This document shows positions 16,136-25,645 of a stretch of 63,774 bases of DNA, piece by piece. The translations under genes were made by a program, and so were the position numbers. The stretch covers positions 1 through 63,774 of the forward strand of contig JASHSV010000362.1 of the NCBI GenBank assembly GCA_030038535.1, read 5' to 3'. The notes beneath the pieces were generated by a model, which had not been told where the DNA came from, searched no databases, and worked only from the letters and a program-made list of their open reading frames with translations. This stretch comes from Candidatus Acidiferrales bacterium (GTDB lineage Bacteria; Acidobacteriota; Terriglobia; Acidiferrales; UBA7541). Positions within the stretch are counted from its first letter, which is position 1. Every line of letters begins with the position of its first letter.

Positions 16136-17476
16136 TCATGCTGCCGAGCTGCGTGAGCGTCCGCCCGATCGAAATGCCTGCCAGACCAGAAGCGCAAAGA
16201 ACGGCCCGTATTCCAGCCAGAGGAAAAACGGATCGAATTTCCAGTCGCCGGTGATTCCATATCCAATCAGCACATGGTAGGAGAGAAATTGAAGGACGGT
16301 GAGCAGGAGCCACGCCGGGTTGGGGAAGAAAACGAGGAGAGGAACAACCCAGAGGAAATACCACGAGAAGGCGTTCTGAGAGAGGAGCGGCACAGCGCCG
16401 AACAGCAGATAGGCGGCACGCAGCGGCTCGATGTTGCGAATTGCGGCCCAGAGCGCGATACCGGCCACGATGCCCACGCCGATGCCCCAGGCCCAATCGT
16501 CGGACCCGCTGAACCATTTCAGAACCGAGTAGAGGCTGGCGTTATTCACCCAATGTCTGCGATAGGGTTGAAAGAGGCCGAGAATGCCCGGCCAAGCGGC
16601 GCGAAAGGGCCAGCACGCAGCGGCTGCAAGGACTGAGGAAAGGCCCAAGCCCGCCCACGAGCGCGGTTTGCGCGGCCAACCGGTGCGCCGCAGCCAGAGC
16701 GGCGCGAGCAGGATGGGATAGAATTTCGCGAGCACCGCGGCGCCGAGGGCCAGCGTTGACAGTACTATGCGCCTCTCTATAATCAAGAAGAGCGCGGCGG
16801 CGGAAAACAGCATGGCTAGCGGGTCGTTATGCCCGCTGGCTGCAAACTCGACGACCACCAGCGGATTCCACGCATAGATGGCCAGCGAATACTCTCTTCG
16901 GCGCGAGCGGCGAATCCAGAACGCCAATAGGGCAATCAGCAGGGATTCTGCGAGGAGCAGGGGGCCTTTGAAGACGAGCAGCTTGGGGGAAGCAGCGGCA
17001 GTGCCGCGCAAAACGAGTTCCGTAACCGGCGGGTAGATGTTGGGCATTTCCTGGTTCGAAACGTGGGGCCAATAGGCGTCGCGGAAACCGGCCAGGCGAG
17101 GGTCGTCGGGCGCAATCGCATAAGGGTTCCAGCCGGCGCGCTGGATGAGGCCGTCCCAGCGGTAGCGGTAGAGATCATCGGAGAGGCTGGGCTCGAGCCA
17201 GACGAGAGTGAAACGGAAGAGGAACGCGGCGGCAAGGATGATCCAGAGAAGCCCGCGACGATCCCCGGCGCGTTCGAGAAAATAGAGCGCGACAAGATAC
17301 ACAACGCCGGCCACGAGTCCAACGAGGATTGTTTCGATGACATGCATTTTCAAGTCGTTGAGGCGCAGGAGCAGGAGGAACAAGCCTTCAAGGGCCGCGG
17401 CGCAGGCGCAGGCAGCCAGGAACGGCGAACGGGCGGGAGAGCGGTTGTCGCGGGAGACCACGTAAGGTGAATTCAC
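16136..17476 (-). CDS. GT-C membrane glycosyltransferase (GT87/DUF2029-like)
   Basis: A 446-residue polytopic protein with about 10-12 hydrophobic segments. The first extracytoplasmic loop carries the acidic motif SLSDDLYRYRWDG (about 95-107), characteristic of GT-C mannosyltransferase-like enzymes that use polyprenyl-phosphate sugars. NIYPPVTELV and NPLVVVEFAASGHND are further family-like segments. The start called is a GTG at 17476 overlapping the divergent gene start by 10 nt; another start is possible. Substrate unknown; probably cell-envelope glycan or glycolipid. Confidence 0.75.
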   Translation of the reverse strand: MNSPYVVSRDNRSPARSPFLAACACAAALEGLFLLLLRLNDLKMHVIETILVGLVAGVVYLVALYFLERAGDRRGLLWIILAAAFLFRFTLVWLEPSLSDDLYRYRWDGLIQRAGWNPYAIAPDDPRLAGFRDAYWPHVSNQEMPNIYPPVTELVLRGTAAASPKLLVFKGPLLLAESLLIALLAFWIRRSRRREYSLAIYAWNPLVVVEFAASGHNDPLAMLFSAAALFLIIERRIVLSTLALGAAVLAKFYPILLAPLWLRRTGWPRKPRSWAGLGLSSVLAAAACWPFRAAWPGILGLFQPYRRHWVNNASLYSVLKWFSGSDDWAWGIGVGIVAGIALWAAIRNIEPLRAAYLLFGAVPLLSQNAFSWYFLWVVPLLVFFPNPAWLLLTVLQFLSYHVLIGYGITGDWKFDPFFLWLEYGPFFALLVWQAFRSGGRSRSSAA

Positions 17477-19098
17477 TCTTTAGCCTGGGAATGTGGCTGG
17501 CAGGGACGCAGGGGCCATTCTCCACCGTATGGCAGCGGCTGACGGACAAGACGTTTCGCGGCCTCTATCAGCCGAACGGGTTCGACGTGGCCATCCTGCT
17601 GCCGTACTTTGTGGTGCTGGTGGTGCTGGCGGCGTACGGGGGCCATCGCTACTGGCTGGTCTATAATTTTTTCAAACACCGGCACGTGGAACCGGGGCCT
17701 CCGCCTGCACAATCCGAGTGGCCAAAGGTTACCATACAGCTTCCCGTCTTCAACGAACGGTACGTGGTGGACCGTCTGGTGGAGTCCGTGGTGCGGCTGG
17801 ACTATCCGCGCGAAAAGCTCGAGATCCAGGTGTTGGACGATTCGACGGACGAAACCATAGATGTGGCGCGCGCGTGCGTGGAGCGCTGCCAGACGCTCGG
17901 CTTCAGCATTCACTACTTGCACCGCGATAACCGCGAAGGTTTCAAGGCCGGCGCCCTCGCGGAGGGGATGAAGACGGCGACGGGGGAGTTCATCTGCATC
18001 TTTGATGCGGATTTCCAGCCGCACACGGATTTTCTGCGACGGACAATCCCATACTTCCAGAACCCAAGAATCGGGATGGTCCAGGCGCGGTGGACCTACA
18101 TGAACCGGCACTATTCGTCGCTGACCGAGGTGGAGGCGATCCTGCTTGACGGCCATTTTGTGATGGAGCACGGCGGGAGATACCGGGAGGGTAGCTTTTT
18201 CAACTTCAACGGCACGGCCGGCGTTTGGCGGCGGACGACTATAGAGGACGCGGGCGGCTGGGAACACGACACGCTGACTGAAGACACCGATCTTTCCTAC
18301 CGCGCGCAGCTCCGCGGCTGGAAATTTCTATACTTGATGGACCTGGAATGTCCGTCGGAGCTGCCGGTGGACATGAATTCCTTCAAATCGCAACAGGCCC
18401 GCTGGGCGAAGGGCCTGACACAAGTGGCGAGGAAGAGCCTGCCGCGGATTCTGCGGGCGCCTATACCGTTGCACATCAAAGCCGAAGCGTTTTTCCATCT
18501 TACGGCAAACCTCAGCTACCCGCTGATGATGCTGCTCTCGACGCTGCTGCTCCCGGCCATGATCGTGCGGTTCTACCAGGGATGGCTGCAGGTGTTGGCC
18601 ATCGATCTGCCGCTGTTTCTGGCCTCGACGTGCTCCATATCGAGCTTCTACCTGATGTCGCAGCGCGAGCTCTACCCGAAGACGTGGAAGCGGAGCATCC
18701 TCTATCTTCCCTTCGTGATGGCGCTGGGGATCGGAATCGGAGTGCGCAACTCGATCGCCGTGATCGAAGCGCTGCTGGGCATCCGGTCCGAATTCGTGCG
18801 CACGCCGAAATTCCGGATCGAGGGAGAACAACCCGAGAACTGGATCGCGAAGGCGTATCTCCGGCGTTCGGGATGGATGCCGTGGCTCGAGGTAACACTC
18901 GGGGTTTACTTCGCTCTTGCGGTTGTTTATTCGCTGCAGAACGAAAACTACGCAACCGTGCCGTTCCTGCTGCTGTTCGTGGGAGGCTATGCGTACACGG
19001 GCGCGATGTCGCTGGGGCAGGGTTATCTGGAGCGGATGCGGTTTGGACTCGCATCGGGAGAGACGCGGCCAGCGGCGACGGGCGCGCCGAGTTTTTGA
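17467..19098 (+). CDS. Processive GT2 glycosyltransferase (CslA/cellulose-synthase-like)
   Basis: A 543-residue membrane GT2 enzyme: an N-terminal membrane segment (about 38-58), a cytosolic GT-A domain and four or more C-terminal membrane segments. The catalytic motifs are complete: DDSTDE, DADFQP, TEDTDLSYR and QQARWAKG (the QxxRW motif of processive beta-glycosyltransferases). Closest known types are beta-mannan/glucan synthase-like enzymes. The GTG at 17467 shares a palindrome with the divergent gene start; an ATG at 17491 is an alternative. Confidence 0.86.
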   Translation: MNSLFSLGMWLAGTQGPFSTVWQRLTDKTFRGLYQPNGFDVAILLPYFVVLVVLAAYGGHRYWLVYNFFKHRHVEPGPPPAQSEWPKVTIQLPVFNERYVVDRLVESVVRLDYPREKLEIQVLDDSTDETIDVARACVERCQTLGFSIHYLHRDNREGFKAGALAEGMKTATGEFICIFDADFQPHTDFLRRTIPYFQNPRIGMVQARWTYMNRHYSSLTEVEAILLDGHFVMEHGGRYREGSFFNFNGTAGVWRRTTIEDAGGWEHDTLTEDTDLSYRAQLRGWKFLYLMDLECPSELPVDMNSFKSQQARWAKGLTQVARKSLPRILRAPIPLHIKAEAFFHLTANLSYPLMMLLSTLLLPAMIVRFYQGWLQVLAIDLPLFLASTCSISSFYLMSQRELYPKTWKRSILYLPFVMALGIGIGVRNSIAVIEALLGIRSEFVRTPKFRIEGEQPENWIAKAYLRRSGWMPWLEVTLGVYFALAVVYSLQNENYATVPFLLLFVGGYAYTGAMSLGQGYLERMRFGLASGETRPAATGAPSF

Positions 19099-19222
19099 AG
19101 GGGCGGGCGGCGGATAACCACGGAGAAGGCGACGCCAAGAGCTTTGTTCCTGCGAAGAGTCGCGGAATCCGAATGACGAAACGAGTGGGCGTTTTGTCCT
19201 GAGTCGAGGCCCGTCATTCCTG

Positions 19223-19254
19223 TATGATTCCCGCGTGTCGCCGAGATAGCGGGA
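19223..19254 (+). promoter_or_regulatory. Possible -10 box and hairpin before UXS gene
   Basis: In the 204-nt spacer before the sugar decarboxylase there is TATGAT (19223-19228, 5/6 match to a -10). It is followed by a 6-bp inverted repeat, TCCCGC/GCGGGA (19229-19234 and 19249-19254). A clear -35 at the right spacing is lacking. The rest of the spacer has no recognisable feature. Confidence 0.3.
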
Positions 19255-19302
19255 GATTCGAGCAGACCGAATGATCCAACTGAGACGAACCGAGCGGAAG
19301 CG

Positions 19303-20289
19303 ATGCGCGCGGTAATCACTGGCGGAGCCGGATTTCTCGGCTCGCACCTCTGCGAAAAACTCCTGGATGACTCATGGGACGTGCTCTGCGTGGACAACCT
19401 GGTGACGGGAGCGGAGCAGAATATCTCGCATCTGCTGGCGAACCAGCATTTCCGAGTTCAGAAGCACGACGCGAGCCTGTACATCGACGTACCGGGCCCG
19501 GTGGATTACGTGCTCCATTTCGCCTCGCCAGCCAGTCCGGTGGATTACGCGCGGCTGCCCATCCAAACGCTCAAGGTGGGAGCACTGGGAACACACAACT
19601 CGCTGGGGCTCGCGATGGCGAAGAAGGCAAAATTCCTGCTGGCATCCACGTCGGAATGCTATGGCGATCCGCTGGTGTCGCCGCAGCCGGAAACATACTG
19701 GGGCAACGTGAATCCGATCGGCCCGCGCGGAGTCTACGATGAGGCGAAGCGGTATGCGGAAGCCATGACCATGGCTTACCACCGCTGGCACGGAGTAGAC
19801 ACGCGCATCGTGCGCATCTTCAACACCTACGGCCCGAGGATGCGGCTGAACGACGGTCGCGCACTGCCGAATTTCATCTACCAAGCGCTGACCGGTGCGC
19901 CGATCACGGTATATGGCGACGGATCGCAGACGCGCAGTTTCTGCTACGTGAGCGATCTGATAGAAGGAATCTACAGGCTGATGCAATCGGACGAGCATCT
20001 GCCCACAAACATCGGAAACCCGCGGGAAATCACGATTCTGGAATTTGCCCAACAAGTGAAAACGCTGACCGGATCGGCGTCGGAGATCGTTTTCAAGCCG
20101 CTTCCCCAGGACGATCCGAAGCAGCGCTGCCCCGACATTACGAAAGCACGAACGATTCTGAGCTGGGAACCCCGGGTGACGCTCGAAGAAGGGCTCCGGG
20201 TCACACTGGACTATTTCAAGGCGCAGATTGAAGAAATGAAGAGGGGTCAGGGCCAGAGGGGCGGCGGCGAGCAAAAGACGAAGAGTTGA
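19303..20289 (+). CDS. UDP-glucuronate decarboxylase (UDP-xylose synthase) type SDR
   Basis: An extended SDR of 328 residues producing UDP-xylose or a UDP-4-keto-pentose from UDP-glucuronate. Motifs are the NAD-binding [22 protein letters not shown] (diagnostic of the UXS group), STSECYGDP, the catalytic YDEAKR, and [10 protein letters not shown] with [14 protein letters not shown]. All catalytic residues are present. It stands at the edge of the polysaccharide locus on the opposite strand and probably supplies a pentose donor. Other UXS-like decarboxylase/epimerases remain possible. Confidence 0.87.
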   Translation: MRAVITGGAGFLGSHLCEKLLDDSWDVLCVDNLVTGAEQNISHLLANQHFRVQKHDASLYIDVPGPVDYVLHFASPASPVDYARLPIQTLKVGALGTHNSLGLAMAKKAKFLLASTSECYGDPLVSPQPETYWGNVNPIGPRGVYDEAKRYAEAMTMAYHRWHGVDTRIVRIFNTYGPRMRLNDGRALPNFIYQALTGAPITVYGDGSQTRSFCYVSDLIEGIYRLMQSDEHLPTNIGNPREITILEFAQQVKTLTGSASEIVFKPLPQDDPKQRCPDITKARTILSWEPRVTLEEGLRVTLDYFKAQIEEMKRGQGQRGGGEQKTKS

Positions 20290-20649
20290 TTCCTCGCACC
20301 CGCCCGTCATCCGTTCTCACGGTCTTTTAGCAATTCGCGCCGCACGTCCCCGGTCAAGCCTTAGTGCAGCCCATTCCCTCGCGGAGCTTACTCTGCGTAT
20401 TCGTGGGAAAACCTCATCACACGTGCAGTGCCGAGGAAATGGGCGGCGGGGGAAGAGGATTGTGAGAGAGGAGAGGAGGGCCGATCAGCAGGCGGGGGGA
20501 AAGGAAGCAGAAGAAAGACCCGGGCAGGAGGGAGGAGTCAGCGCGGCATCAAGTAAGCAGTGGCAACAAGAAGATTGGATCCGCGAGGGTGGGAGCGGAA
20601 ACTGCCCCGACGATGATTTCGCCGCCGCAGAGATGCCGGGCGGCCTCTC
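20290..20649. other. 360-nt gap between convergent genes
   Basis: Lies between the stops of the UXS gene and the heparinase-like gene. Near its left end CCGT-TCTC-ACGG followed by TCTTTT (20311-20328) could be a weak intrinsic terminator for the UXS transcript. The middle (about 20440-20560) is strongly purine-biased on the plus strand. A 97-codon open frame at 20423-20716 has low-complexity composition and overlaps the next gene, so I do not call it a gene. Nothing else recognised. Confidence 0.4.
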
Positions 20650-22740
20650 TCACGGGAGTATGGAACCCAGAGGCACTTCGACGGCCGGAAACTCCGCAGG
20701 AGTGAAAACAAACTGAATTTCGGGGCGGCCGGCAAGCCGCGCACGAAATTCGAGAATAGGCGCGGGCAATTTGCAGCCGAATCGCGGGCTGATCCAGCCA
20801 GTGAGGGAACGAGATGCGAGCTCGTGGGGTGCGAAGGCCGTCCAGACGGCAAGCGAAACGGGACCCAGGCGCCACCGGGAATGAGGCGCCATGCCGGGTG
20901 CGGGCGGTGGGGCAGGCTCGGAGCGGATAGTTTCGGGAACGATACCGGGCGCCAAATGGAAATACCATGCGATGGTGACAGGAACGGCGAGTTCGAGAAC
21001 GTCGTGCACCGCGAGAGAATCATCCGGGAGCAGGCGGAGTCCGCGACGAACGGCAGCGCGTTCAGGCAGGCGCGTGTAGCCGGAGTGTGAACCGGAGAAG
21101 AACGTGCCAGAGGAGTCTACCTGCCACCGGTGGTTCCGGCTGCGGGTGTCGTCCACGATGCGGAACAGAAGCGCGGGCCAAAAGCGGTTCTGTTCGGCGC
21201 CGGCGACTTCAATGGTGTTGTGATAGCGGGTGGAACGGAACAGATTGCGGAGTTCGGGATCACCGGAATAACAGGGCAGGCCGGGGTCCACTACAACCGG
21301 ATTCCCATCGAGGGAGAATTCGAAGCTGAGCTGGTCGTTGTGGGCATGATTGGCCCAGCCGCCGACCCCGAGGGGACCACAGCGAATGCTTCCGCGGACG
21401 CGGGGCGAAGAGAAAAAATAAAAACCGGCATCCTCGAAGGCCTGGGAGCGTTGGGCAGAATTGCCGCGGAGCGGCGCGGCCGGCTCAGACGGAGGGCCCA
21501 ACCGCCAGAAAATGTCCGCTTCGACTCTCGCGGGCGTGGGGCGGCCCGCGAAGGCATCGCCGATGGCGGCAAGAACGCGAACTGGTGGGATGGAAGAGCC
21601 TCCAAAAGGAAGGACGCGCCCGTCATCGGTATCGCCCCAGATAGGGGGATCGGTCTGTGCCGCGCGGCCGGCACACAGCGCGGAAAGAAACTCGAACATG
21701 AGGGGGAGCCGAACAGCGAACGCAGGAGAAGTGGCGCGCGCCATGGCGGCAGCGAGATTTCCGTTGCTTCGGGGGACCTGATCCTGGGAGCGGGCAGCGC
21801 GGCGAACCAGGACGAGCGCAGCTGAAAGAAAGAGTTCGGTGACGAAAGCATGGTAGGCCGAGGATCCTTCGCGGGCAATACCGTCGAGGCCGGTCTGAGT
21901 GGTCATTTCGCGGAGGAGCTCGCCGCGAGCAAACTCGAGCCACTCGCGGCCTTCGGCAGTGGATTCAAATAACGCGCCGAGCCAAAGCAGGCCGACAACA
22001 CAGGCGAGGTAGTGATTGGCGCGGGCGACCGGGTTCCACTCGCGAAAAGCCCAGAGATGACGGCCATGAAGAAACAGGCTTTGCGACAGATCGCGCGCGA
22101 GTGGCGCGTCCAATTGACCGGAGACGGCGGCGATAGACGCGGCCTGAATCCAATTGACGGCGCGGAGCGCAATTTCCATGGGCATAGCCCAGTGGATGCC
22201 GCGAGGCCAGGGATTCTGAGCGATCCAATGCTTTGCCAGGGCAGTGAAAACTTGCGTGAACCGGCGGTCACCGGTTACGGCGGCGGCAGCGGCGAGAGTC
22301 AAACCGTGGTGGAAGCGCGCCAGTTCCCACGGGCGTTTCACATCGGAGCCGGCAGGGGCATCGAGCAGGCGCAAATGGCCGGCATGTTCGAGCGGCCAGC
22401 AATAACCGGAGATCCAATCGCGGTCCCACTGCGGCTGGGGACCGAGAGCGGCCCAGTCGCCGAAGATCTCGAATTCACCGCGGGAGATACGCTCGGCGCG
22501 GGCGACGGTCTCCGCGGCCCATGGCGCGTGCAAAAGGCAGGCGGAATCAAGAGCAGGCGCAGGAATGAACAGAGAGGCTGACGCGCGAATTTCCTCGCTG
22601 CCAAGCACGGTGAGACCGTCTTCGAGGGCGGGGTGCATGCGAGCACGTCCGCGGCGCCACAATTCGCCCGCGACGAAGCGGAGAGTAGGGCCGGGCTGCC
22701 TGCGCGCCTGAGCGGCAAGATAGGCGAGGAGCTGACTCAT
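20650..22740 (-). CDS. Heparinase II/III-like polysaccharide lyase
   Basis: A 696-residue protein with an N-terminal alpha/alpha-toroid-like region and a C-terminal beta-sandwich region. The heparinase II/III signature is clear near residues 430-480: GVGGWANHAHNDQLSFEF, then VVVDPGLPCYSGD and RNLFRSTRYHNTIEV. Such proteins in O-antigen/EPS loci are thought to trim or modify glycan containing uronic acids. No signal peptide is obvious, which is unusual for a secreted lyase but common for locus-linked members. It is the last gene of the minus-strand series, 44 nt after the WecA-like gene. Confidence 0.82.
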   Translation of the reverse strand: MSQLLAYLAAQARRQPGPTLRFVAGELWRRGRARMHPALEDGLTVLGSEEIRASASLFIPAPALDSACLLHAPWAAETVARAERISRGEFEIFGDWAALGPQPQWDRDWISGYCWPLEHAGHLRLLDAPAGSDVKRPWELARFHHGLTLAAAAAVTGDRRFTQVFTALAKHWIAQNPWPRGIHWAMPMEIALRAVNWIQAASIAAVSGQLDAPLARDLSQSLFLHGRHLWAFREWNPVARANHYLACVVGLLWLGALFESTAEGREWLEFARGELLREMTTQTGLDGIAREGSSAYHAFVTELFLSAALVLVRRAARSQDQVPRSNGNLAAAMARATSPAFAVRLPLMFEFLSALCAGRAAQTDPPIWGDTDDGRVLPFGGSSIPPVRVLAAIGDAFAGRPTPARVEADIFWRLGPPSEPAAPLRGNSAQRSQAFEDAGFYFFSSPRVRGSIRCGPLGVGGWANHAHNDQLSFEFSLDGNPVVVDPGLPCYSGDPELRNLFRSTRYHNTIEVAGAEQNRFWPALLFRIVDDTRSRNHRWQVDSSGTFFSGSHSGYTRLPERAAVRRGLRLLPDDSLAVHDVLELAVPVTIAWYFHLAPGIVPETIRSEPAPPPAPGMAPHSRWRLGPVSLAVWTAFAPHELASRSLTGWISPRFGCKLPAPILEFRARLAGRPEIQFVFTPAEFPAVEVPLGSILP

Positions 22741-22784
22741 CGAATCCTGAAGACCAAATTCGCGGGACGGGGGAGAGTGAACGA

Positions 22785-24350
22785 TCAGCGGCGAACGCCC
22801 GCAGCGGCCTTCAGCGATGCGGCAGCCAGGGGCGCGGGAGCGACGAGGGGAGTGGCAGAGCGCGATTCCTTAAGCGATGCCATCAACGCGGGCCCAAAGG
22901 TATCGGAAATCAGCTCGACCAGAGACTGCATGCGGAACAGCGGCGCGCGGCGGTCGAAGGCGTGGCCGATGCGCACGAGGCCGGAGGAGCCGAAAGAGCC
23001 CGCCAACGGGATTTCGAGCGCCCACATGGAATCCTGCCGATAGCCGGAGCTGCGCGGGAGGCCGGTGCCAGCAGTCGAACCAGCATAGGGCTCCCATTCA
23101 AATTCGCTCACAACGTCCCCGTTGGCGGTGCGAACCTCGCAGCGGGCCTGAGCAAAACCGAGAAGCTCGAGCAGGCCCGAAAGACAGGTCCACATTTCCT
23201 GGGCCGAAGCGGCGCTCTGCATCTCTCCAATAGCCTTGCGAATCGCAATCTGGTTGCGCAACACAGCAGGCTGGCTGGAAAGAGCGAGCCGGATGTGTGC
23301 ATCGAGCTCGGTGAACTCCGGATACCGCATCTGCGCGACAACGATCCAAGCGAGGGCACCGCAGACGACGGCAATCAGGGGAGCCACCGAGCCGGAGTAG
23401 TTGACCAGCAGAATGGAACTCAGCGCGAAGAGGGCTGCGAGAGCATAAAGGACAAATACGGCGAGGCGCTTGGCGACGCCGACTTTGAGGAGGCGATGAT
23501 GCAGATGGTCTTCGTCGCGGGCGAACAGAGGACGTCCGCTGAGCAAACGCCGCAGAGTGGTGACGGCGACTTCCAAGAGGGGCAATCCAAAAATCAAAAT
23601 CGGAATGGCCATGGTGACCATCACCGGCCCTTTTTGCTCGCTGACAATGGAAAGCGCACCGAGCGCGAGGCCTACGGTGAGGCTGCCGGAATCGCCCAGA
23701 TAGATTTTCGCGGGATGAAAGTTGTGCGGCAGAAAGCCGAGCAGAGCACCAGCAATTGCCGCAGCGGCCGCAGCGACGAAGACATTGATGCCGAGAGCAG
23801 CCAGCAGGAACAGGGAAACACCGGCGAACATGCCGACCCCCGCGGCCAAGCCATCGAGTCCATCGATCAGGTTAAAAGCATTTGAGATAGCGGCGAGCCA
23901 AAGGACGGTGATCGGCAACCCGAACCAGCCAAGAGCAAGCGGAGTGTGCGTGAACGGATTGGACAGGATGTCGACGCGAAAGCCGAAGGCATAGAGGGCG
24001 AGTGCAGCGGCGATCTGGACGGCAAGTTTCTGCCAGGGGCGGGCCCCTTTCAGGTCGTCATACAAGCCAACAAAAAAAACAGCAAGACAGGCAACGGCGA
24101 GCGCAATGCCGGGCTTGCCCGCCGCCAAGAGGAAATCGGTTACCATATTTCGAAGCAGGACGGCGGCAGCGAGCGAAAGCAAAATCGCGGCGAAAACGGA
24201 AAGCCCGCCGAGCCGGGGGATGCCGTGACCGGAAGTATCGTCGCCCTCGCGCTTGGCCCAGCCATGCGCGGCGGCCAGACGCGCGATCCAGAAGGTGATG
24301 AGATAGGAAAGCGCACTGGCAGTGAGAAGAATGAATATGTACGTTCTCAT
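22785..24350 (-). CDS. WecA-like undecaprenyl-phosphate sugar-1-phosphate transferase with C-terminal extension
   Basis: Transfers a sugar 1-phosphate (in WecA, GlcNAc-1-P) to undecaprenyl phosphate to start glycan assembly. The 521-residue protein has about ten membrane segments. MraY/WecA motifs include GIPRLGGLSVF, FVGLYDDLKG, NAFNLIDGLDGLAAG, KIYLGDSGSL and the cytosolic DEDHLHHRLL. About 170 residues follow the membrane domain (about 350-521); they look soluble and weakly GAF-like, which typical WecA proteins lack. Its ATG overlaps the stop of the downstream-written GT4 gene's neighbour by 4 nt (ATGA at 24347-24350). Confidence 0.88.
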   Translation of the reverse strand: MRTYIFILLTASALSYLITFWIARLAAAHGWAKREGDDTSGHGIPRLGGLSVFAAILLSLAAAVLLRNMVTDFLLAAGKPGIALAVACLAVFFVGLYDDLKGARPWQKLAVQIAAALALYAFGFRVDILSNPFTHTPLALGWFGLPITVLWLAAISNAFNLIDGLDGLAAGVGMFAGVSLFLLAALGINVFVAAAAAAIAGALLGFLPHNFHPAKIYLGDSGSLTVGLALGALSIVSEQKGPVMVTMAIPILIFGLPLLEVAVTTLRRLLSGRPLFARDEDHLHHRLLKVGVAKRLAVFVLYALAALFALSSILLVNYSGSVAPLIAVVCGALAWIVVAQMRYPEFTELDAHIRLALSSQPAVLRNQIAIRKAIGEMQSAASAQEMWTCLSGLLELLGFAQARCEVRTANGDVVSEFEWEPYAGSTAGTGLPRSSGYRQDSMWALEIPLAGSFGSSGLVRIGHAFDRRAPLFRMQSLVELISDTFGPALMASLKESRSATPLVAPAPLAAASLKAAAGVRR

Positions 24351-25645
24351 CCGGGCTCCTCGACAGATGGAAGTGGACTGGAATGCGACCGGGCTGAATC
24401 CGATGCAGCAGAGGCGGGCGCGAGACGCGCGAGCAGTTCGGAATAACCTTTCGCGAGGCTCTCACGCAGAAATTCACGCTCGACAAATTGGCGACCGCTC
24501 TCTGCGAACCGCCGGCAAAGGGCAGGGTCGGACGCAAGGAGGCGAATTGCGGCGGCGAGCTGCCGGGCATTTTCCGGCTCGATAGAAATCCCGGCGGAGG
24601 CGCGCTCAAGCAGGCCGCGGGCTTCGCCTTCTACCCCGAGGATGACGGGACGGCCGAGGGCCATGATTTCGAGCAGTTTGGAGGGAACCACGGTGCGGAA
24701 GGTATCGTTGCGACGCAGCAGTACGGCGCAGGCGGAAGATTCCGCGATCCAGCGCGGCACCTCGGCGCGAGGCCGTTCGCCGCAGAATTCCACGTTGGTG
24801 AGCCCCCGCGCACGCGCCTGGGATTCCAGTGCCTGCCGGCAGGCTCCCTCGCCGACGAAGCGGAAATGAAACCGGGGATCGTCGCGTAGGAGGGCGGCGG
24901 CTTCCAGAATCGTTTCCAGGTGATGGGCCATCCCGATAGTGCCGATGTACGTGACCTCGAAAGGCCGTCCACCGCATGCGGCCGCAGAATCCGAAAGGGG
25001 CGCGCCCGCAGCGAGGAAGGCGCGGTCCACGCCGTTCGGCACTACGGTAACGCGCTCTGCCGGAACGCCCATGCGCACGATGACCTCGCGCTGCGATTCT
25101 GTAACGGTGACGATATGCGCAGCGCGCGCATACAAACCCCTTGCAATCCGCTCCAAGCCGCGCACGAGCAGCGACTGTCTGCCGGAGGCACCCACCGCAA
25201 TCAGGGACTCCGGCCACAGGTCGCGCACCTCCATGACCAGGGGCACCCGAAACCATCGTGCGAGGAGTTGACCCGCTGCGGCGCAGAGCAATTGTGGCGA
25301 GGTGGCAACGATCACGTCGGGACGCGGCAGGCGCAGGGCTCCGGTGAGGAAAGCAGAGGCCATAAAAGACGAATAATTGAGGGAGCGGCGGATCTTTCCG
25401 CGATTGGCAGCGGGGAAAATCCACGTGCGGTGAACGTGGACCCCGTCCAACTCTTCACGCAGGAAGCCGCGACGAAACGCACGGCGGTAATCGGGGTGGA
25501 TGCGACCGGTGGGATGATGCGGGAACCCGGTGAGGATATGAACATCGTGCCCGGCGGCGGCCCAAAGGCGTCCCAGACCGGCAACACGGCCCGCCGGCGC
25601 TCCCATTTCCGGCGGGAAATAGTGCGAGACGTAGAGGATTCTCAT
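24347..25645 (-). CDS. GT4 glycosyltransferase (WbuB-like)
   Basis: A 432-residue cytosolic GT-B enzyme starting MRILYVSHYFPPEMGAPAGR, the N-terminal pattern of WbuB-type transferases. It has the N-terminal Rossmann domain with VMEVRDLWPESLIAVGA, VVPNGVDRAFL, and the C-terminal donor-binding domain with LLEIMALGRPVILGVEGEA. It would add an early sugar on the undecaprenyl carrier, in line with being next to the WecA-like gene. Its start overlaps the AsnB stop by 4 nt, indicating coupled translation. The frame is open further upstream, inside asnB, without homology. Confidence 0.87.
   Translation of the reverse strand: MRILYVSHYFPPEMGAPAGRVAGLGRLWAAAGHDVHILTGFPHHPTGRIHPDYRRAFRRGFLREELDGVHVHRTWIFPAANRGKIRRSLNYSSFMASAFLTGALRLPRPDVIVATSPQLLCAAAGQLLARWFRVPLVMEVRDLWPESLIAVGASGRQSLLVRGLERIARGLYARAAHIVTVTESQREVIVRMGVPAERVTVVPNGVDRAFLAAGAPLSDSAAACGGRPFEVTYIGTIGMAHHLETILEAAALLRDDPRFHFRFVGEGACRQALESQARARGLTNVEFCGERPRAEVPRWIAESSACAVLLRRNDTFRTVVPSKLLEIMALGRPVILGVEGEARGLLERASAGISIEPENARQLAAAIRLLASDPALCRRFAESGRQFVEREFLRESLAKGYSELLARLAPASAASDSARSHSSPLPSVEEPG

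Noticed and set aside
20423-20716. A 97-codon plus-strand frame in the gap after the UXS gene
   Set aside because: Gly/Glu/Arg-rich low-complexity sequence that overlaps the 3' end of the heparinase-like gene; no homology recognised.
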